From the NCBI GenBank assembly GCA_964369405.1, contig CAYJGB010000003.1, positions 41,420-105,419 of the forward strand: DNA of 64,000 nt. Direction: 5' to 3'. Below the pieces are notes generated by a model. That model worked only from the letters and a program-made list of their open reading frames with translations. It had not been told where the DNA came from and searched no databases. Below, piece by piece: positions 34,425 through 44,035 of the stretch. Position numbers and translations under genes: made by a program. This DNA is from CAYJFG01 sp964369405 (lineage in GTDB: Bacteria; Bacillota; Clostridia; Oscillospirales; Acutalibacteraceae). Within the stretch, counting starts at the first letter, position 1. Every line of letters begins with the position of its first letter.

Positions 34425-36140
34425 TTATACACCTAGCATTTTTTCACCGGCATCAACTAATACTTTAGTAACATCATCAGCTTTTTGACTAGTTGAGCCT
34501 ACAGCAGTTACGTATAGTTTGATTTTAGGTTCTGTACCAGATGGTCTTACTATAATAGCGTTGTTGTTATCAAGAGTATATGCTATTACATTAGATTTTG
34601 GTAAGTTGATAACTTCTTGTGTTTTATCTGTTAAATCTGTAGAAACACTTTGTAAATAGTCATCAATTTTTAGTACATTGTATCCAGCAATTGCAGATGG
34701 TATTTCTTCTCTTAAATGTGACATTATCTCGTCCATTTTTTCCATACCACTAGCACCATCAAATTCAAAACTTAATGTTGTGTTTTTATAATAACCATAT
34801 TCATCATATAACTCATCAATAACATTACATAAAGTTTTGCCTTGCTTTTTATAATATGCAGCCATTTCGCAAATTAACATTGATGCTACCACAGCGTCTT
34901 TATCTCTTACATATGTTCCAGATAAATATCCGTAACTTTCTTCAAACCCGAATACAAATCTATTTTCTTCATTTTTTTCTTCTAGTTCTAAAATTTGCTC
35001 GCCTATATATTTAAATCCTGTTAACACGTTTACTAATTTACAGTTGTATTTCTTACAAATTCTATTAACTAATATGCTAGTTACTACAGTTTTTACTATA
35101 ATTGGGTTTTCTGGTAAATTATTTTGCTCTTTTCTGCTTGATAATATATAATTAGTTAACATTATTCCTGTTTCATTACCAGATATTAATCTATAGTCAT
35201 CACCATCAATTGCTGCTATTCCAACTCTGTCGCTGTCTGGGTCAGTAGCTAGTAGTAAATCAGGCTTTTCTTTTTCACATAGTTCTAAACCTAATGCTAA
35301 TGCTTCTCTTATCTCAGGGTTTGGGTATGGGCAAGTTGTAAAGTTTCCATCAGGTTTTTCTTGCTCTTTTACTATACTTACTTTCTCTACACCAATTTCA
35401 TCTAATACTCTTCTAACTAATTTGTTACCAGTACCATTTAGTGGTGTGTAAACAACTTTTAAGTCAGCACCTTTACATATATCTTTATTTACTGTTTGAG
35501 ATTTAACGTTTTCTATATATGTGTCGTATAAGCTATCATCAATATAAGAGATTATACCACTTTGCAAACCTTTATCAAAGTTTAATAGTTTAACACTATT
35601 AAAACAATCAACAGTTTGAATTTCATTATATACTGCGTCAGCTCCATCATCAGTAAGCTGACAACCATCACTACCATAACATTTATATCCGTTGTAGGCT
35701 GCTGGATTATGACTAGCAGTAACCATTATACCACTTTGACATTTTAACTCTCTTACAGCGTAAGATAAAACAGGAGTAGGTTGAAGTTCTTTAGAAATAA
35801 ATACTTTTATACCATTTCCAGCTAAAACGCTTGCAGCCTCTTTAGCAAAAATATCAGCCTTAATTCTTGAGTCATAAGAAATAGCAACGCTAGATTTCTC
35901 ATACTTTTTATTTAAATAGTTAGCAAGACCTTGAGTAGCTAGTCTAACATTATAAATGTTCATTCTGTTAGTACCAGCACCGATAATGCCTCTAAGTCCA
36001 GCAGTGCCAAACTCTAAATTGCGATAAAAACGCTCAAAAATTTGCTCTTCATCATTTTCAATTGATTTTAATTCTTCAATTAAATCATTGTCTTCAGTTG
36101 CATTTTTTAACCATAGTTTGTATAACTCTTTTGTATCCAT
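34425..36140 (-). CDS. Phosphoglucomutase / phosphomannomutase (alpha-D-phosphohexomutase)
   Basis: A 571-residue enzyme interconverting glucose-1-P and glucose-6-P (and possibly mannose phosphates). The phosphoserine loop is TASHNPAAYNGYKCYG (about residue 140), the metal loop DPDSDRVGIA, the sugar loop GFEESYGYLSG and the phosphate-binding RPSGTEPKIK near the C-terminus. AAAGGAGCG precedes the ATG. It would link maltodextrin breakdown by the GH13 enzymes (29597, 53180) to glycolysis. thiT lies downstream on the same strand. Bacillus PgcA is the closest known type by length. Confidence 0.95.
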   Translation of the reverse strand: MDTKELYKLWLKNATEDNDLIEELKSIENDEEQIFERFYRNLEFGTAGLRGIIGAGTNRMNIYNVRLATQGLANYLNKKYEKSSVAISYDSRIKADIFAKEAASVLAGNGIKVFISKELQPTPVLSYAVRELKCQSGIMVTASHNPAAYNGYKCYGSDGCQLTDDGADAVYNEIQTVDCFNSVKLLNFDKGLQSGIISYIDDSLYDTYIENVKSQTVNKDICKGADLKVVYTPLNGTGNKLVRRVLDEIGVEKVSIVKEQEKPDGNFTTCPYPNPEIREALALGLELCEKEKPDLLLATDPDSDRVGIAAIDGDDYRLISGNETGIMLTNYILSSRKEQNNLPENPIIVKTVVTSILVNRICKKYNCKLVNVLTGFKYIGEQILELEEKNEENRFVFGFEESYGYLSGTYVRDKDAVVASMLICEMAAYYKKQGKTLCNVIDELYDEYGYYKNTTLSFEFDGASGMEKMDEIMSHLREEIPSAIAGYNVLKIDDYLQSVSTDLTDKTQEVINLPKSNVIAYTLDNNNAIIVRPSGTEPKIKLYVTAVGSTSQKADDVTKVLVDAGEKMLGV

Positions 36141-36540
36141 TATAACGCTCCTTTAAATAACCATTAATCCTCAAAGGTTCCTAATAAACCACAAATAAAT
36201 ATACCATATAAATTTAGAATTTACAAATAATAAAATTATAATTACTGTACTTAAATGAAGTGAAAAACAGAAAAAACTGCTATCTTAGTTCTTTGATAGA
36301 AATAAAATGTAGCTTTTATCGTTATATTTAACAATTGTAGTAAAGTGTTTCAATGTTTTATAGTTTAAAAGGGAGATTTTTATTTTCACATAATTTTAGT
36401 ATACTAAAATATGTTTACAAGGTAATTGTTAACAAAATATTAATTATTATTCTATTAGTTAAAATAGCTTGTGTAATTTGAAAAAATATTGTACAATTAT
36501 ATAACAGTGTAAATATTATATATTAGTTAGGAGATTTACT
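36141..36540. other. 400-nt intergenic region with a perfect palindrome
   Basis: Divergent pgm (minus) and the acidic membrane protein (plus). AT-rich with no convincing ORF. It holds the perfect 18-bp palindrome ATTTTAGTATACTAAAAT at 36393-36410, which could be an operator, and the promoter listed at 36478-36505. The minus-strand pgm promoter was not identified. Confidence 0.5.
36478..36505 (+). promoter_or_regulatory. Candidate promoter of the acidic membrane protein gene
   Basis: TTGAAA (36478-36483), 16-nt spacer, TATAAC (36500-36505), about 35 nt upstream of the ATG. Confidence 0.5.
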
Positions 36541-37488
36541 ATGTCAGATAAAAAGAATAATTTAGAGGGTTTTGAAGAATTAGAAAAAGAAACAGAAATA
36601 GACAATACAGAAGAAACATCAGAATTAGCAGAGGATTTTGATGAAATTCAAGATGAAAACGAAGAGCAAGACGAAGAATATGACGATGAAGAATATGAAG
36701 ATGATGATGAATATGATGATGAAGAATACGACGACTATGAATATGACGGTGTGCAAGATGAACTAGCAGGAGCTGTAGTCGCTACTAAAACTAAAAAGAA
36801 ATCAATATTAATGCCTTGTACCTTAGTGTCATTAGCAATAGTATTAATAGCTATTCTTAGTGGTGCTGTATATTTAATATTCTTTAATGTAGATTTAACA
36901 GGTTCATATGTTATAGTTGATGAAACAAATACTTCAACTATTGATACATATTTAATTTTAGAAGATAACGGTGTGGCAAAACTTAAATCTGAATCATTAA
37001 CTTATGGTGGAACATATTCAATAACTGCAGATAATCTTTTCTCTGTAAATGTTAATATGGGTCAAAGTACTTTTGCTGGTGACTTTAACTACACAGTTGA
37101 GGGAAATAAATTAACAGGACAGTCATTAATATTAACTTCAGAGTATGCAACAGCTCCACTGGAGTTTAAGTCAGTATCAGAAGTGCCAAATCCAATAAAG
37201 CCTGTAGAAGGATTTAAACCAGATGAAAGATTACTAGGATTATGGACAAATTACGATGAAGCATATGGTGCAACAACACAATATATGTTTAATGATGATG
37301 GTACTATGTACGCATATTTAGAAAGTGCTGGATATAGTGTTAAAATCGACTTTACGTATGAGGTTAAAGAAGATACAATAGATAAAGTTTATATTGTAAA
37401 TGGAGAAGAGCAAGTTATGCCTTCTACATATGCATTTGATGGAGATACTTTAGTAATGGACGGATTAGGATTTACAAAGGCAGAGTAA
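36541..37488 (+). CDS. Single-pass membrane protein with acidic N-terminus and two beta-rich outside domains
   Basis: A 315-residue protein of unknown function. Residues 1-77 are extremely acidic (runs of Asp, Glu and Tyr), followed by a Lys-rich stop and one membrane helix (about 95-118). The outside part has two similar beta-rich units (about 122-215 and 230-315), each with a G-Y/LW, short DNG/DDG turn and S/T-Y-x-D/F-G pattern (YLILEDNGVAKLKSE and YMFNDDGTMYAYLES). These resemble small lipocalin-like sensor domains (DUF5640-type), but I am not sure. GGAGAT precedes the ATG; a strong terminator follows. Confidence 0.75.
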   Translation: MSDKKNNLEGFEELEKETEIDNTEETSELAEDFDEIQDENEEQDEEYDDEEYEDDDEYDDEEYDDYEYDGVQDELAGAVVATKTKKKSILMPCTLVSLAIVLIAILSGAVYLIFFNVDLTGSYVIVDETNTSTIDTYLILEDNGVAKLKSESLTYGGTYSITADNLFSVNVNMGQSTFAGDFNYTVEGNKLTGQSLILTSEYATAPLEFKSVSEVPNPIKPVEGFKPDERLLGLWTNYDEAYGATTQYMFNDDGTMYAYLESAGYSVKIDFTYEVKEDTIDKVYIVNGEEQVMPSTYAFDGDTLVMDGLGFTKAE

Positions 37489-37512
37489 AAATAAAATATA
37501 AATAAAAACAAA

Positions 37513-37549
37513 AGCAGATGACATAAAAATGTGTCGTCTGCTTTTTTTG
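37513..37549. terminator. Terminator after the acidic membrane protein gene
   Basis: 11-bp stem AGCAGATGACA with TGTCGTCTGCT followed by T7, between convergent genes, so it may also serve spoVT. Confidence 0.88.
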
Positions 37550-37561
37550 TGTAAACATTGT

Positions 37562-38101
37562 TTACTCTTCCATTTGTTTTCCTAAAAATGAGGCAGCTGT
37601 TTGTGTAAGCTTAATATCTGCCTCAGTTGGTGTGTTTTTATTATCTGTTCTTAGCATTATCACACTGCCTGTTACATCGCCTGATGATATAATCGGATAT
37701 AATACTGCTGCAGGTGAATCTATACCCTCTACAGGCATCAATTTCTCGCTTGATGAATCTGCAGAAAAACCTTTTCTTGTTTCCATAAGATCTTCGACAA
37801 CATTAGTAATTCTTCTTTCCATAAACTCTTTTTTAGATACTCCAGATACTGAAACTATATGGTCCCTATCACTAATTAATGTCGGCATTTCTGAATGTTT
37901 TGCTAAAACATCAGCATATGTCGATGCAAATTCTCCAAGTTCGCCTACTGGAGAATATTTTTTAAATACTACTTCTCCGTCACTGTCGGTATATATTTCT
38001 AGTGGGTCGCCCTCTCTAATCCTTAAAGTTCTTCTTATTTCTTTAGGTATTACAACTCTTCCTAAATCATCAATACGTCTTACAATTCCTGTAGCTTTCA
38101 T
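37562..38101 (-). CDS. spoVT: Stage V sporulation protein T (AbrB-type regulator)
   Basis: A 179-residue protein, normal length, with an N-terminal AbrB/SpoVT swapped-hairpin DNA-binding domain (KATGIVRRIDDLGRVVIPKEIRRTLRIREGDPLEIY, residues 2-36) and a C-terminal GAF-like domain (about 60-178). In Bacillus SpoVT modulates sigma-G-dependent genes in the forespore. It is divergent from sipL. GGAGTTA precedes the ATG. Confidence 0.97.
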   Translation of the reverse strand: MKATGIVRRIDDLGRVVIPKEIRRTLRIREGDPLEIYTDSDGEVVFKKYSPVGELGEFASTYADVLAKHSEMPTLISDRDHIVSVSGVSKKEFMERRITNVVEDLMETRKGFSADSSSEKLMPVEGIDSPAAVLYPIISSGDVTGSVIMLRTDNKNTPTEADIKLTQTAASFLGKQMEE

Positions 38102-38262
38102 ATATATAACTCCTTACATTTAAAATTAATAAATTATCTATTTATGTAATTCTATTTTTTCCTATGATAGGATAATTATACATATTAAATTTAAATTTAC
38201 ATTGCTTTATAATTTTGTTGTAATATTTTTTATTGTTTTTAAATATATATGTGATAGAAACA

Positions 38263-38316
38263 AATACCGTCGCATTATCCTAAATTGCTTTAAGTTAGGT
38301 AAATAAGACAGGTATT
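38263..38316 (+). other. Nested stem-loop in the sipL leader
   Basis: Outer arms AATACC (38263-38268) and GGTATT (38311-38316) enclose CCTAA-TT paired with AA-TTAGG. It lies 22 nt before the sipL start in the 237-nt gap between spoVT and sipL. I do not recognise a riboswitch class. Confidence 0.35.
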
Positions 38317-38338
38317 AAAAAAAGGAGAGATTATAATT

Positions 38339-39880
38339 ATGGATTATTCGTTGTTAAAAAAAGAAGTATCACTTAGCGAAACGGTATTTGAAGGTAATTG
38401 TGAACAACCGATTGACTTAGACTTTAATTTGCCCGATTATTGCCCAGATATCCAAAAAATATTAAAGTGTCAAGTTTACCCTAAAATATACACTAGAAAT
38501 ATATCTGGTGATAGGTTAGATGTTGATGGTTGCTCAGTAGTTAAAATTTTGTATGTAGATGCAGTTAAAAAATCAGTTAGATGCAGTGAACACACATTGC
38601 CGTTTACTTGTAGTTTTAATCTAAAAACTACACCTCAAAATGCAATTGTTTTAACTCAAACAAAACCTGAGTATTTAAATTGTAGAGCTTTAAGCCCTAG
38701 AAGATTAGATATTCATGGTGCGTTTTCTATAACTGCTAAAGTAATTTGTACAAGTCAAGAAGATGTTGTTTTTGATATCGCAGAAGATGATGTGCAAGTG
38801 AAAAAAGAAAAATATCTAGTATCAGAAGTTACAGGGTGTGTTCAGCAGTTCTTTACAATTGATGAAGATTTAGAAATTAAAGATAATAATGCACCTCTTG
38901 AAGCTTTGCTTAGAAGTGATGTTTGTGTGTTTTTGACAGAGAACAAAGTAATAAACGATAAAATGATGATAAAAGGCGAAGTTGCATTGAAGATGTTATA
39001 TCTATCGGACTTAAATACTGGTAGTGTTGATGTACTAGAATATTTAGTTCCAATAAGCCAGATATTTGATGTGGACGGATTAGAAGAAAATTCACTATCG
39101 AATGTGAAATTAGATTTACTCAATTATGATATTAGAGTTAGAAATGATTTATCTGATAATAATACTGTTATATCGCTAGAAGCAAAACTTTGTGTAACAG
39201 CAGATACATACTGTAATAGGGAAGTAGAAGTTATTACAGATGCATATTCTACAAAATATGATATCGACTTAGTGTATGGACAAAAAACTCTATCAAATTT
39301 GCATATGCTTATAACTGATAGTTGTTTAGCTAAAGATACTATAGAAGTGTCTTCAGCTGGAATTATGAAGGTGCTTGACTTGTGGAGCGAACAATGTGTT
39401 TGTAAAGCTGTAGTAGAAAATGGTCAAATTGCAATAGCTGGTAAAGTGAATATCTGTGTTTTAGCATTAGACCAAGAAGAAACACCATTTTATACAGAGA
39501 GAACTGTTGATTTTAATTATCCAATTGCTACAGATGCAGATATTACAAAACTTGCAGTACATCCTTTATCTCAAGTATCTTCAATAAGTTATAGATTGAA
39601 TGGTGCAAGTAGTGTAGAAGTTAGATGTGATATAAAAATAACATCGCCAGTATTTGAAAATCAAACAGTAAGAGCAATAGTAGAGGCAAGCGCAAACGAA
39701 GAGCATTTACGCAAAAAAGATAATTCAGTAGCGTTAACGCTATATTATACAGATGAAAACGAAAACGTGTGGAACATAGCAAGAAACTATTGTGTGTGTT
39801 GCGAAAACATAAAGATGGAAAATGATTTGATAGATGATATTATACCAAACGGCAAAATGATATTGATACCAAATATATAA
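38339..39880 (+). CDS. sipL: SipL-type spore coat anchoring protein (DUF3794 repeats plus LysM)
   Basis: A 513-residue protein with repeated DUF3794 (SPOCS) domains: LSETVFEGNCEQPIDLDFNLPDYCPDIQKILKC near the N-terminus is the family signature, with at least two related units further on. A C-terminal LysM-like segment (about 465-513, VWNIARNYCVC...NDLIDDIIPNGKMILIP) matches SipL of Clostridioides difficile, where this end binds SpoIVA on the forespore surface. Here spoIVA is immediately downstream (18 nt gap), supporting the call. GGAGAG precedes the ATG. A second possibility is a generic DUF3794 protein, but the LysM tail and neighbour favour SipL. Confidence 0.85.
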   Translation: MDYSLLKKEVSLSETVFEGNCEQPIDLDFNLPDYCPDIQKILKCQVYPKIYTRNISGDRLDVDGCSVVKILYVDAVKKSVRCSEHTLPFTCSFNLKTTPQNAIVLTQTKPEYLNCRALSPRRLDIHGAFSITAKVICTSQEDVVFDIAEDDVQVKKEKYLVSEVTGCVQQFFTIDEDLEIKDNNAPLEALLRSDVCVFLTENKVINDKMMIKGEVALKMLYLSDLNTGSVDVLEYLVPISQIFDVDGLEENSLSNVKLDLLNYDIRVRNDLSDNNTVISLEAKLCVTADTYCNREVEVITDAYSTKYDIDLVYGQKTLSNLHMLITDSCLAKDTIEVSSAGIMKVLDLWSEQCVCKAVVENGQIAIAGKVNICVLALDQEETPFYTERTVDFNYPIATDADITKLAVHPLSQVSSISYRLNGASSVEVRCDIKITSPVFENQTVRAIVEASANEEHLRKKDNSVALTLYYTDENENVWNIARNYCVCCENIKMENDLIDDIIPNGKMILIPNI

Positions 39881-39898
39881 AAGGGAGGAAGTGCAGTT

Positions 39899-41377
39899 AT
39901 GGAAGAACGCAACATATACAAAGATATAGCAAGAAGAACAAACGGTGATATATATATAGGGGTGGTAGGACCAGTAAGGACAGGTAAATCTACATTTATA
40001 AAGAGGTTTATGGATACACTGGTTATACCAAATATAGAAAACGAAAGCCGACGAGATAGGGCAGTTGATGAGTTGCCACAATCAGCAGGTGGCAGAACGA
40101 TTATGACGACTGAGCCTAAATTTATACCAGAAGATGCAGTGGAGATAAGTATAGAGGGGAATGCGACATTTAAGGTACGAATGATTGATTGTGTTGGATA
40201 TATAGTGCCAAGTTCGATAGGCTATATTGAAGATGAGCAACCTCGAATGGTTAAAACGCCATGGTATGAAGAGGAAATACCATTTAATATGGCGGCAGAA
40301 ATTGGTACAAAAAAAGTAATAACAGACCATTCTACAATAGGTTTAGTAATTACAACAGACGGAACAATAACAGATATTCCTAGAGAAGAGTATGAAGAAA
40401 GCGAACAAAGGGTAATACAAGAATTAAAAGAAATAAATAAGCCGTTTGTAATGTTACTTAATACAGTAAATCCGAATGATAGAGATACAAAAATGTTAGC
40501 AGATAGTATGAGTAGCAAGTATGGAGTTCCAGTAATACCGGTTAGCTGTATGGATTTAGATGAAAACGAGATAAAAAGAATACTTGCTCAAATATTATTT
40601 GAATTCCCAGTAAAAGAGATAAAAGTGGAAATGCCTAAATGGGTATCTTCATTAGAAAAAAACCATTGGCTTAGAAAGTCTGTATTTGATAGTATAGTTA
40701 TGTCATCAGAAGGAGCAGAGAAGATACGACAAATTCAAGATATAACAAGGGATATTGTAAATTGTGAATACGTAGTAAATGCACAAGTGGCAAGTATAGA
40801 TTTAGGTCAAGGCAGAGCAAAATTATTAATAGAGTTAAATCAAAACTTATTTTATAAGGTTTTAGGAGAAAAAACAGGTTTTAATATTCAAGATGAGGGA
40901 GGAATGCTTGACTGTATGCTTGAGCTTGCAAAGATAAAGCAAGAGTATGAAAAAATACAAGAAGCATATGAAGACGTAAACGAGAGTGGGTACGGAATAG
41001 TAATGCCTACAATGGAAGAATTAACACTTGAAGAACCTGAAATAATAAAACAAGGTGGAAAATATGGAATAAGGCTGAGAGCGGCAGCACCTAGTGTGCA
41101 TATGATGAAAACAAATATTACTACAGAAGTCACACCAATTGTAGGTTCAGAACAACAGTCTGAAGAGCTAGTAAAATACTTGTTAAAAGAATTTGAAGAA
41201 AATCCATCAAAGATATGGGAATCTAATATTTTTGGAAAATCATTACATGAGCTAGTAAATGAGGGGTTACATAATAAACTTTACAGAATGCCAGATGATG
41301 CTAGAAATAAGATGAAAGAAACAATAGAAAGAATAATAAATGAGGGTTGTAACGGGCTTATATGCATAATTTTATAA
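39899..41377 (+). CDS. spoIVA: Stage IV sporulation protein A
   Basis: SpoIVA is the ATPase that polymerises on the forespore surface as the base of the spore coat. The 492-residue product has Walker A VVGPVRTGKSTFIKRFMDT (about residue 22), the TEPKFIPEDAVEI block, and DCVGYIVPSSIGY (Walker B region), and ends with the hydrophobic GCNGLICIIL expected for membrane attachment. GGGAGG precedes the ATG. Paired with sipL just upstream. Followed by a strong terminator. Confidence 0.98.
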   Translation: MEERNIYKDIARRTNGDIYIGVVGPVRTGKSTFIKRFMDTLVIPNIENESRRDRAVDELPQSAGGRTIMTTEPKFIPEDAVEISIEGNATFKVRMIDCVGYIVPSSIGYIEDEQPRMVKTPWYEEEIPFNMAAEIGTKKVITDHSTIGLVITTDGTITDIPREEYEESEQRVIQELKEINKPFVMLLNTVNPNDRDTKMLADSMSSKYGVPVIPVSCMDLDENEIKRILAQILFEFPVKEIKVEMPKWVSSLEKNHWLRKSVFDSIVMSSEGAEKIRQIQDITRDIVNCEYVVNAQVASIDLGQGRAKLLIELNQNLFYKVLGEKTGFNIQDEGGMLDCMLELAKIKQEYEKIQEAYEDVNESGYGIVMPTMEELTLEEPEIIKQGGKYGIRLRAAAPSVHMMKTNITTEVTPIVGSEQQSEELVKYLLKEFEENPSKIWESNIFGKSLHELVNEGLHNKLYRMPDDARNKMKETIERIINEGCNGLICIIL

Positions 41378-41393
41378 GATAAAAATCAGAATG

Positions 41394-41441
41394 AAAAACA
41401 CACATAAAATAACTGTTTGTAGTTATTATGTGTGTTTTTTT
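41394..41441. terminator. Bidirectional terminator between spoIVA and the NSS transporter
   Basis: Stem AAAACACACATAA with TTATGTGTGTTTT, plus an inner TAACT/AGTTA pair, flanked by A- and T-runs. Serves both convergent genes. Confidence 0.85.
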
Positions 41442-41452
41442 ACTTGGAAATT

Positions 41453-42775
41453 TTAAAATGATATTTTAAATATTAATGCAATTGTACATAATATTAATGC
41501 TGCTAATACATAAACATATTTTCCAGTGTAGTACCATAAGTTTCCTCTAAGTTTTTTACTACCAATATTAACGGCGTCAAGAATTTTATCTTTTTTCATC
41601 ACCCAAAACCATGATACTGCTCCAATTGTAGCCCCTATTGGTATTATGTATATAGATATTATATCCATCCATGGACCCCATTGGAAAATAGCCTCCATAT
41701 TAATGCCAATTCCTAAACATATAACACCTAGTATTAACAAAACTATTTTACGTTTTAATTTAGGAAATTTAAAAGTTAATGATTCAGCTACAGCCTCTAA
41801 CATATTTTGTAGTGAGCTAATACCTGCAAAAATCATCGCAACATATAGTAATATAGCAAATAAACAACCCAAAGGTATATCTTTTAATATGGTTGGTAGT
41901 GTAATAAATAAAAGGCTAGGACCTGCATCAACACTTAAACCGTAAGAGAAACAAGCAGGTATTATTACTAAAGTAGCTACTATGGCAGCAATTGTATCAA
42001 ATATAGCAGTTTTTCTGGATACAGAAAGTACATCTTCTTTTTTAGATAAATAAGAACCATAAGTTATCATACCACTACCTGTGATAGATAGAGAAAAAAA
42101 CGCTTGTCCCATAGCAGAAATCCAAACAAAAGGATTTAAAAATGAGTTTAAGTCAGGTGTGAATATGTATTTGTAGCCTTCTATTACATTAGGTAAAAAA
42201 GCAATTCTAACTGCAAGAATTATAAAAATAATAAAGAAAATCGGCATCATTATTTTATTAGTTTTTTCAATACTTTTAGCACCTAAAAATAAAGTGAACA
42301 ACGCTACAACAACTATAATTATATGATATGGCAGAACTGAATAAGAGTTTTCAGCAAAAGAGTTAAACCAAACAGTTGCGTCTTGAGTCATTAAAGTGCC
42401 GTCTATGGAACTTACTAGAGCTTTTAAGACATACGCAATAATCACAGCATAACCTATAGCTATGCATAATGAGCCAATCAATGGCAAATAACCTAAAGCA
42501 CCACCGACCTTACCAAACTTTTTGCCTCTAGTAGCCCATGCTTTTTTGTAAGAACCTAAAGTACCAGTTTTAGAATATCTACCAATAGCAAATTCAGCAG
42601 GTAAACCAACATAACTAAAAATAAATATAAAGAAAAAATATATTAATAAAAAAGTTCCACCACCGTTACTGCCAAGTTTGCTAGGGAAACTCCAAACATT
42701 AGCCATGCCGACAGCCGAGCCAACAGATGCTAAAATAAATCCCCAACGATTGTTAAATTTGGATTTTGCGTGCAT
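41453..42775 (-). CDS. Neurotransmitter:sodium symporter (SNF/NSS) family transporter
   Basis: A 440-residue, eleven-to-twelve-helix Na+-dependent transporter, probably for an amino acid, of the LeuT fold. The helix 1 signature is WGFILASVGSAVGMANVWSFPSKLGSNGGGTFLLIYF, with the Na+/substrate unwound segment, and PAEFAIGRYSKTG follows helix 2; helix 6 has SLSITGSGMITYGSYL. GGAGTGG precedes the ATG. Single-gene unit on the minus strand. Substrate unknown. Confidence 0.94.
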   Translation of the reverse strand: MHAKSKFNNRWGFILASVGSAVGMANVWSFPSKLGSNGGGTFLLIYFFFIFIFSYVGLPAEFAIGRYSKTGTLGSYKKAWATRGKKFGKVGGALGYLPLIGSLCIAIGYAVIIAYVLKALVSSIDGTLMTQDATVWFNSFAENSYSVLPYHIIIVVVALFTLFLGAKSIEKTNKIMMPIFFIIFIILAVRIAFLPNVIEGYKYIFTPDLNSFLNPFVWISAMGQAFFSLSITGSGMITYGSYLSKKEDVLSVSRKTAIFDTIAAIVATLVIIPACFSYGLSVDAGPSLLFITLPTILKDIPLGCLFAILLYVAMIFAGISSLQNMLEAVAESLTFKFPKLKRKIVLLILGVICLGIGINMEAIFQWGPWMDIISIYIIPIGATIGAVSWFWVMKKDKILDAVNIGSKKLRGNLWYYTGKYVYVLAALILCTIALIFKISF

Positions 42776-42884
42776 AAAACCACTCCGAAAAAAATATTAT
42801 AATTTATATTACACTAAAAATTAAAATAAAACAATACTTTTTTTGAAATAAATGTTAAAATTTTGTTAATTATAGATAAATGTG

Positions 42885-42913
42885 TTGAAAAAATAAAAAA
42901 TATTTGGTACAAT
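42885..42913 (+). promoter_or_regulatory. Promoter of the CPBP protein gene
   Basis: TTGAAA (42885-42890), 17-nt spacer, TACAAT (42908-42913). Downstream, at 42945-42960, lies the inverted repeat ACTAAAA-CA-TTTTAGT, in the leader of the transcript. The same half-site forms the palindrome at 36393-36410. Confidence 0.65.
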
Positions 42914-43000
42914 TAAAGTAAATAAATAATTAAGTATTTACTAAACTAAAACATTTTAGTATGATAAATTATTAAATTTAATTTATAAAGGAGGTATTCT

Positions 43001-43870
43001 ATGAAAAAATTTTTTACAGCATTAGGCAAGGGTTTTTTAATATATGTTGTATATCAATTTGTTAGTGAACTAGGAGAATTTATTGCAAAATCATATATTG
43101 AGTTTAATTTAGAAGTAGAATGCTTAGTAAATGGAGAAAATTTAACTCAATCTCAATTTGATGCTATAGTATTACAAGAATATGCTGATTTAGCTTATAT
43201 AGTTACGATGATTAGTGCTTTCGTTTTATTTGCTATATTATTTATAATATTAAAACTTAGTAAAAGAAAAGTATATAATGAAATCAATTTCCGTTCAATA
43301 AGAAAATCATTAATACCATTTCTAGTTTTAGCTGCTATTTCTGCAGTAGTTATACAACACGTTTTAAGTTTTATAATATATGCACATTTTCCTCAAACTA
43401 GAGAATTTTTTGAGTTTTCTGTAACTAATATTCATCAATTTCAAGCTGCTAATTTAATGTTTTTACCTGCGTTAGTTTTTATTCCGATTATGGAAGAAAT
43501 ATTCTTTAGAGGTTTGATATTTGCAAAGTTTAATAAAGCGATGCCTCTTGCTGTTGCTATAATTATTCAAACTATTTTATATGCATCAATTAATTTTAGA
43601 TTTGGTTATGTTATTTTAGCTGTTATTATTTCCGTAATAACTTGCATTATTTCTATAAAAGGTAAGTCAATATTAGGTGCAATTATTTTTCATTTTACTT
43701 TTAACCTCTTTATGATGTTTGAATGGTTGCCGATTATGACAGATGAACTATGGCATATGTTTAGTGTGGTTATTTTCCCAATTGCAATTTTAGTGCTAAT
43801 AGGTTCTATGATTGCAATTTGTATGATGAAACCATCAAAAAGAATTAGTAAGAAGGTTAAATTTGAATAA
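43001..43870 (+). CDS. CPBP-family intramembrane protein with altered second metal motif
   Basis: A 289-residue polytopic protein of the CPBP (Rce1-like, PF02517) family: motif 1 PIMEEIFFRGLIFAKF (about residue 165, EExxxR type), and motif 3 GAIIFHFTFNL (about residue 227, HxxxN). Motif 2, normally FxxxH, reads YASIN (about residue 194), so the expected second-motif His is replaced by Asn. It may therefore be inactive or use different ligands. Good GGAGG 7 nt before the ATG. Own promoter and terminator. Confidence 0.88.
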   Translation: MKKFFTALGKGFLIYVVYQFVSELGEFIAKSYIEFNLEVECLVNGENLTQSQFDAIVLQEYADLAYIVTMISAFVLFAILFIILKLSKRKVYNEINFRSIRKSLIPFLVLAAISAVVIQHVLSFIIYAHFPQTREFFEFSVTNIHQFQAANLMFLPALVFIPIMEEIFFRGLIFAKFNKAMPLAVAIIIQTILYASINFRFGYVILAVIISVITCIISIKGKSILGAIIFHFTFNLFMMFEWLPIMTDELWHMFSVVIFPIAILVLIGSMIAICMMKPSKRISKKVKFE

Positions 43871-43919
43871 AAATTATTGATGTTTTTTATAAGTATCAGT
43901 AAATATATGTAAAAAATTT

Positions 43920-43955
43920 AAGTTGTAACGATGTAAAAATTGTTACAACTTTTTT
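43920..43955 (+). terminator. Terminator after the CPBP gene
   Basis: AAGTTGTAAC-G-AT paired with AT-T-GTTACAACTT, followed by T5. Confidence 0.85.
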
Positions 43956-44035
43956 CTGTTATAAAAATTCATTTATTTATGAAAATCTATAAGATGTTTA
44001 TATGTAAAACTCTCGTAAAATAACATGATATTTCG

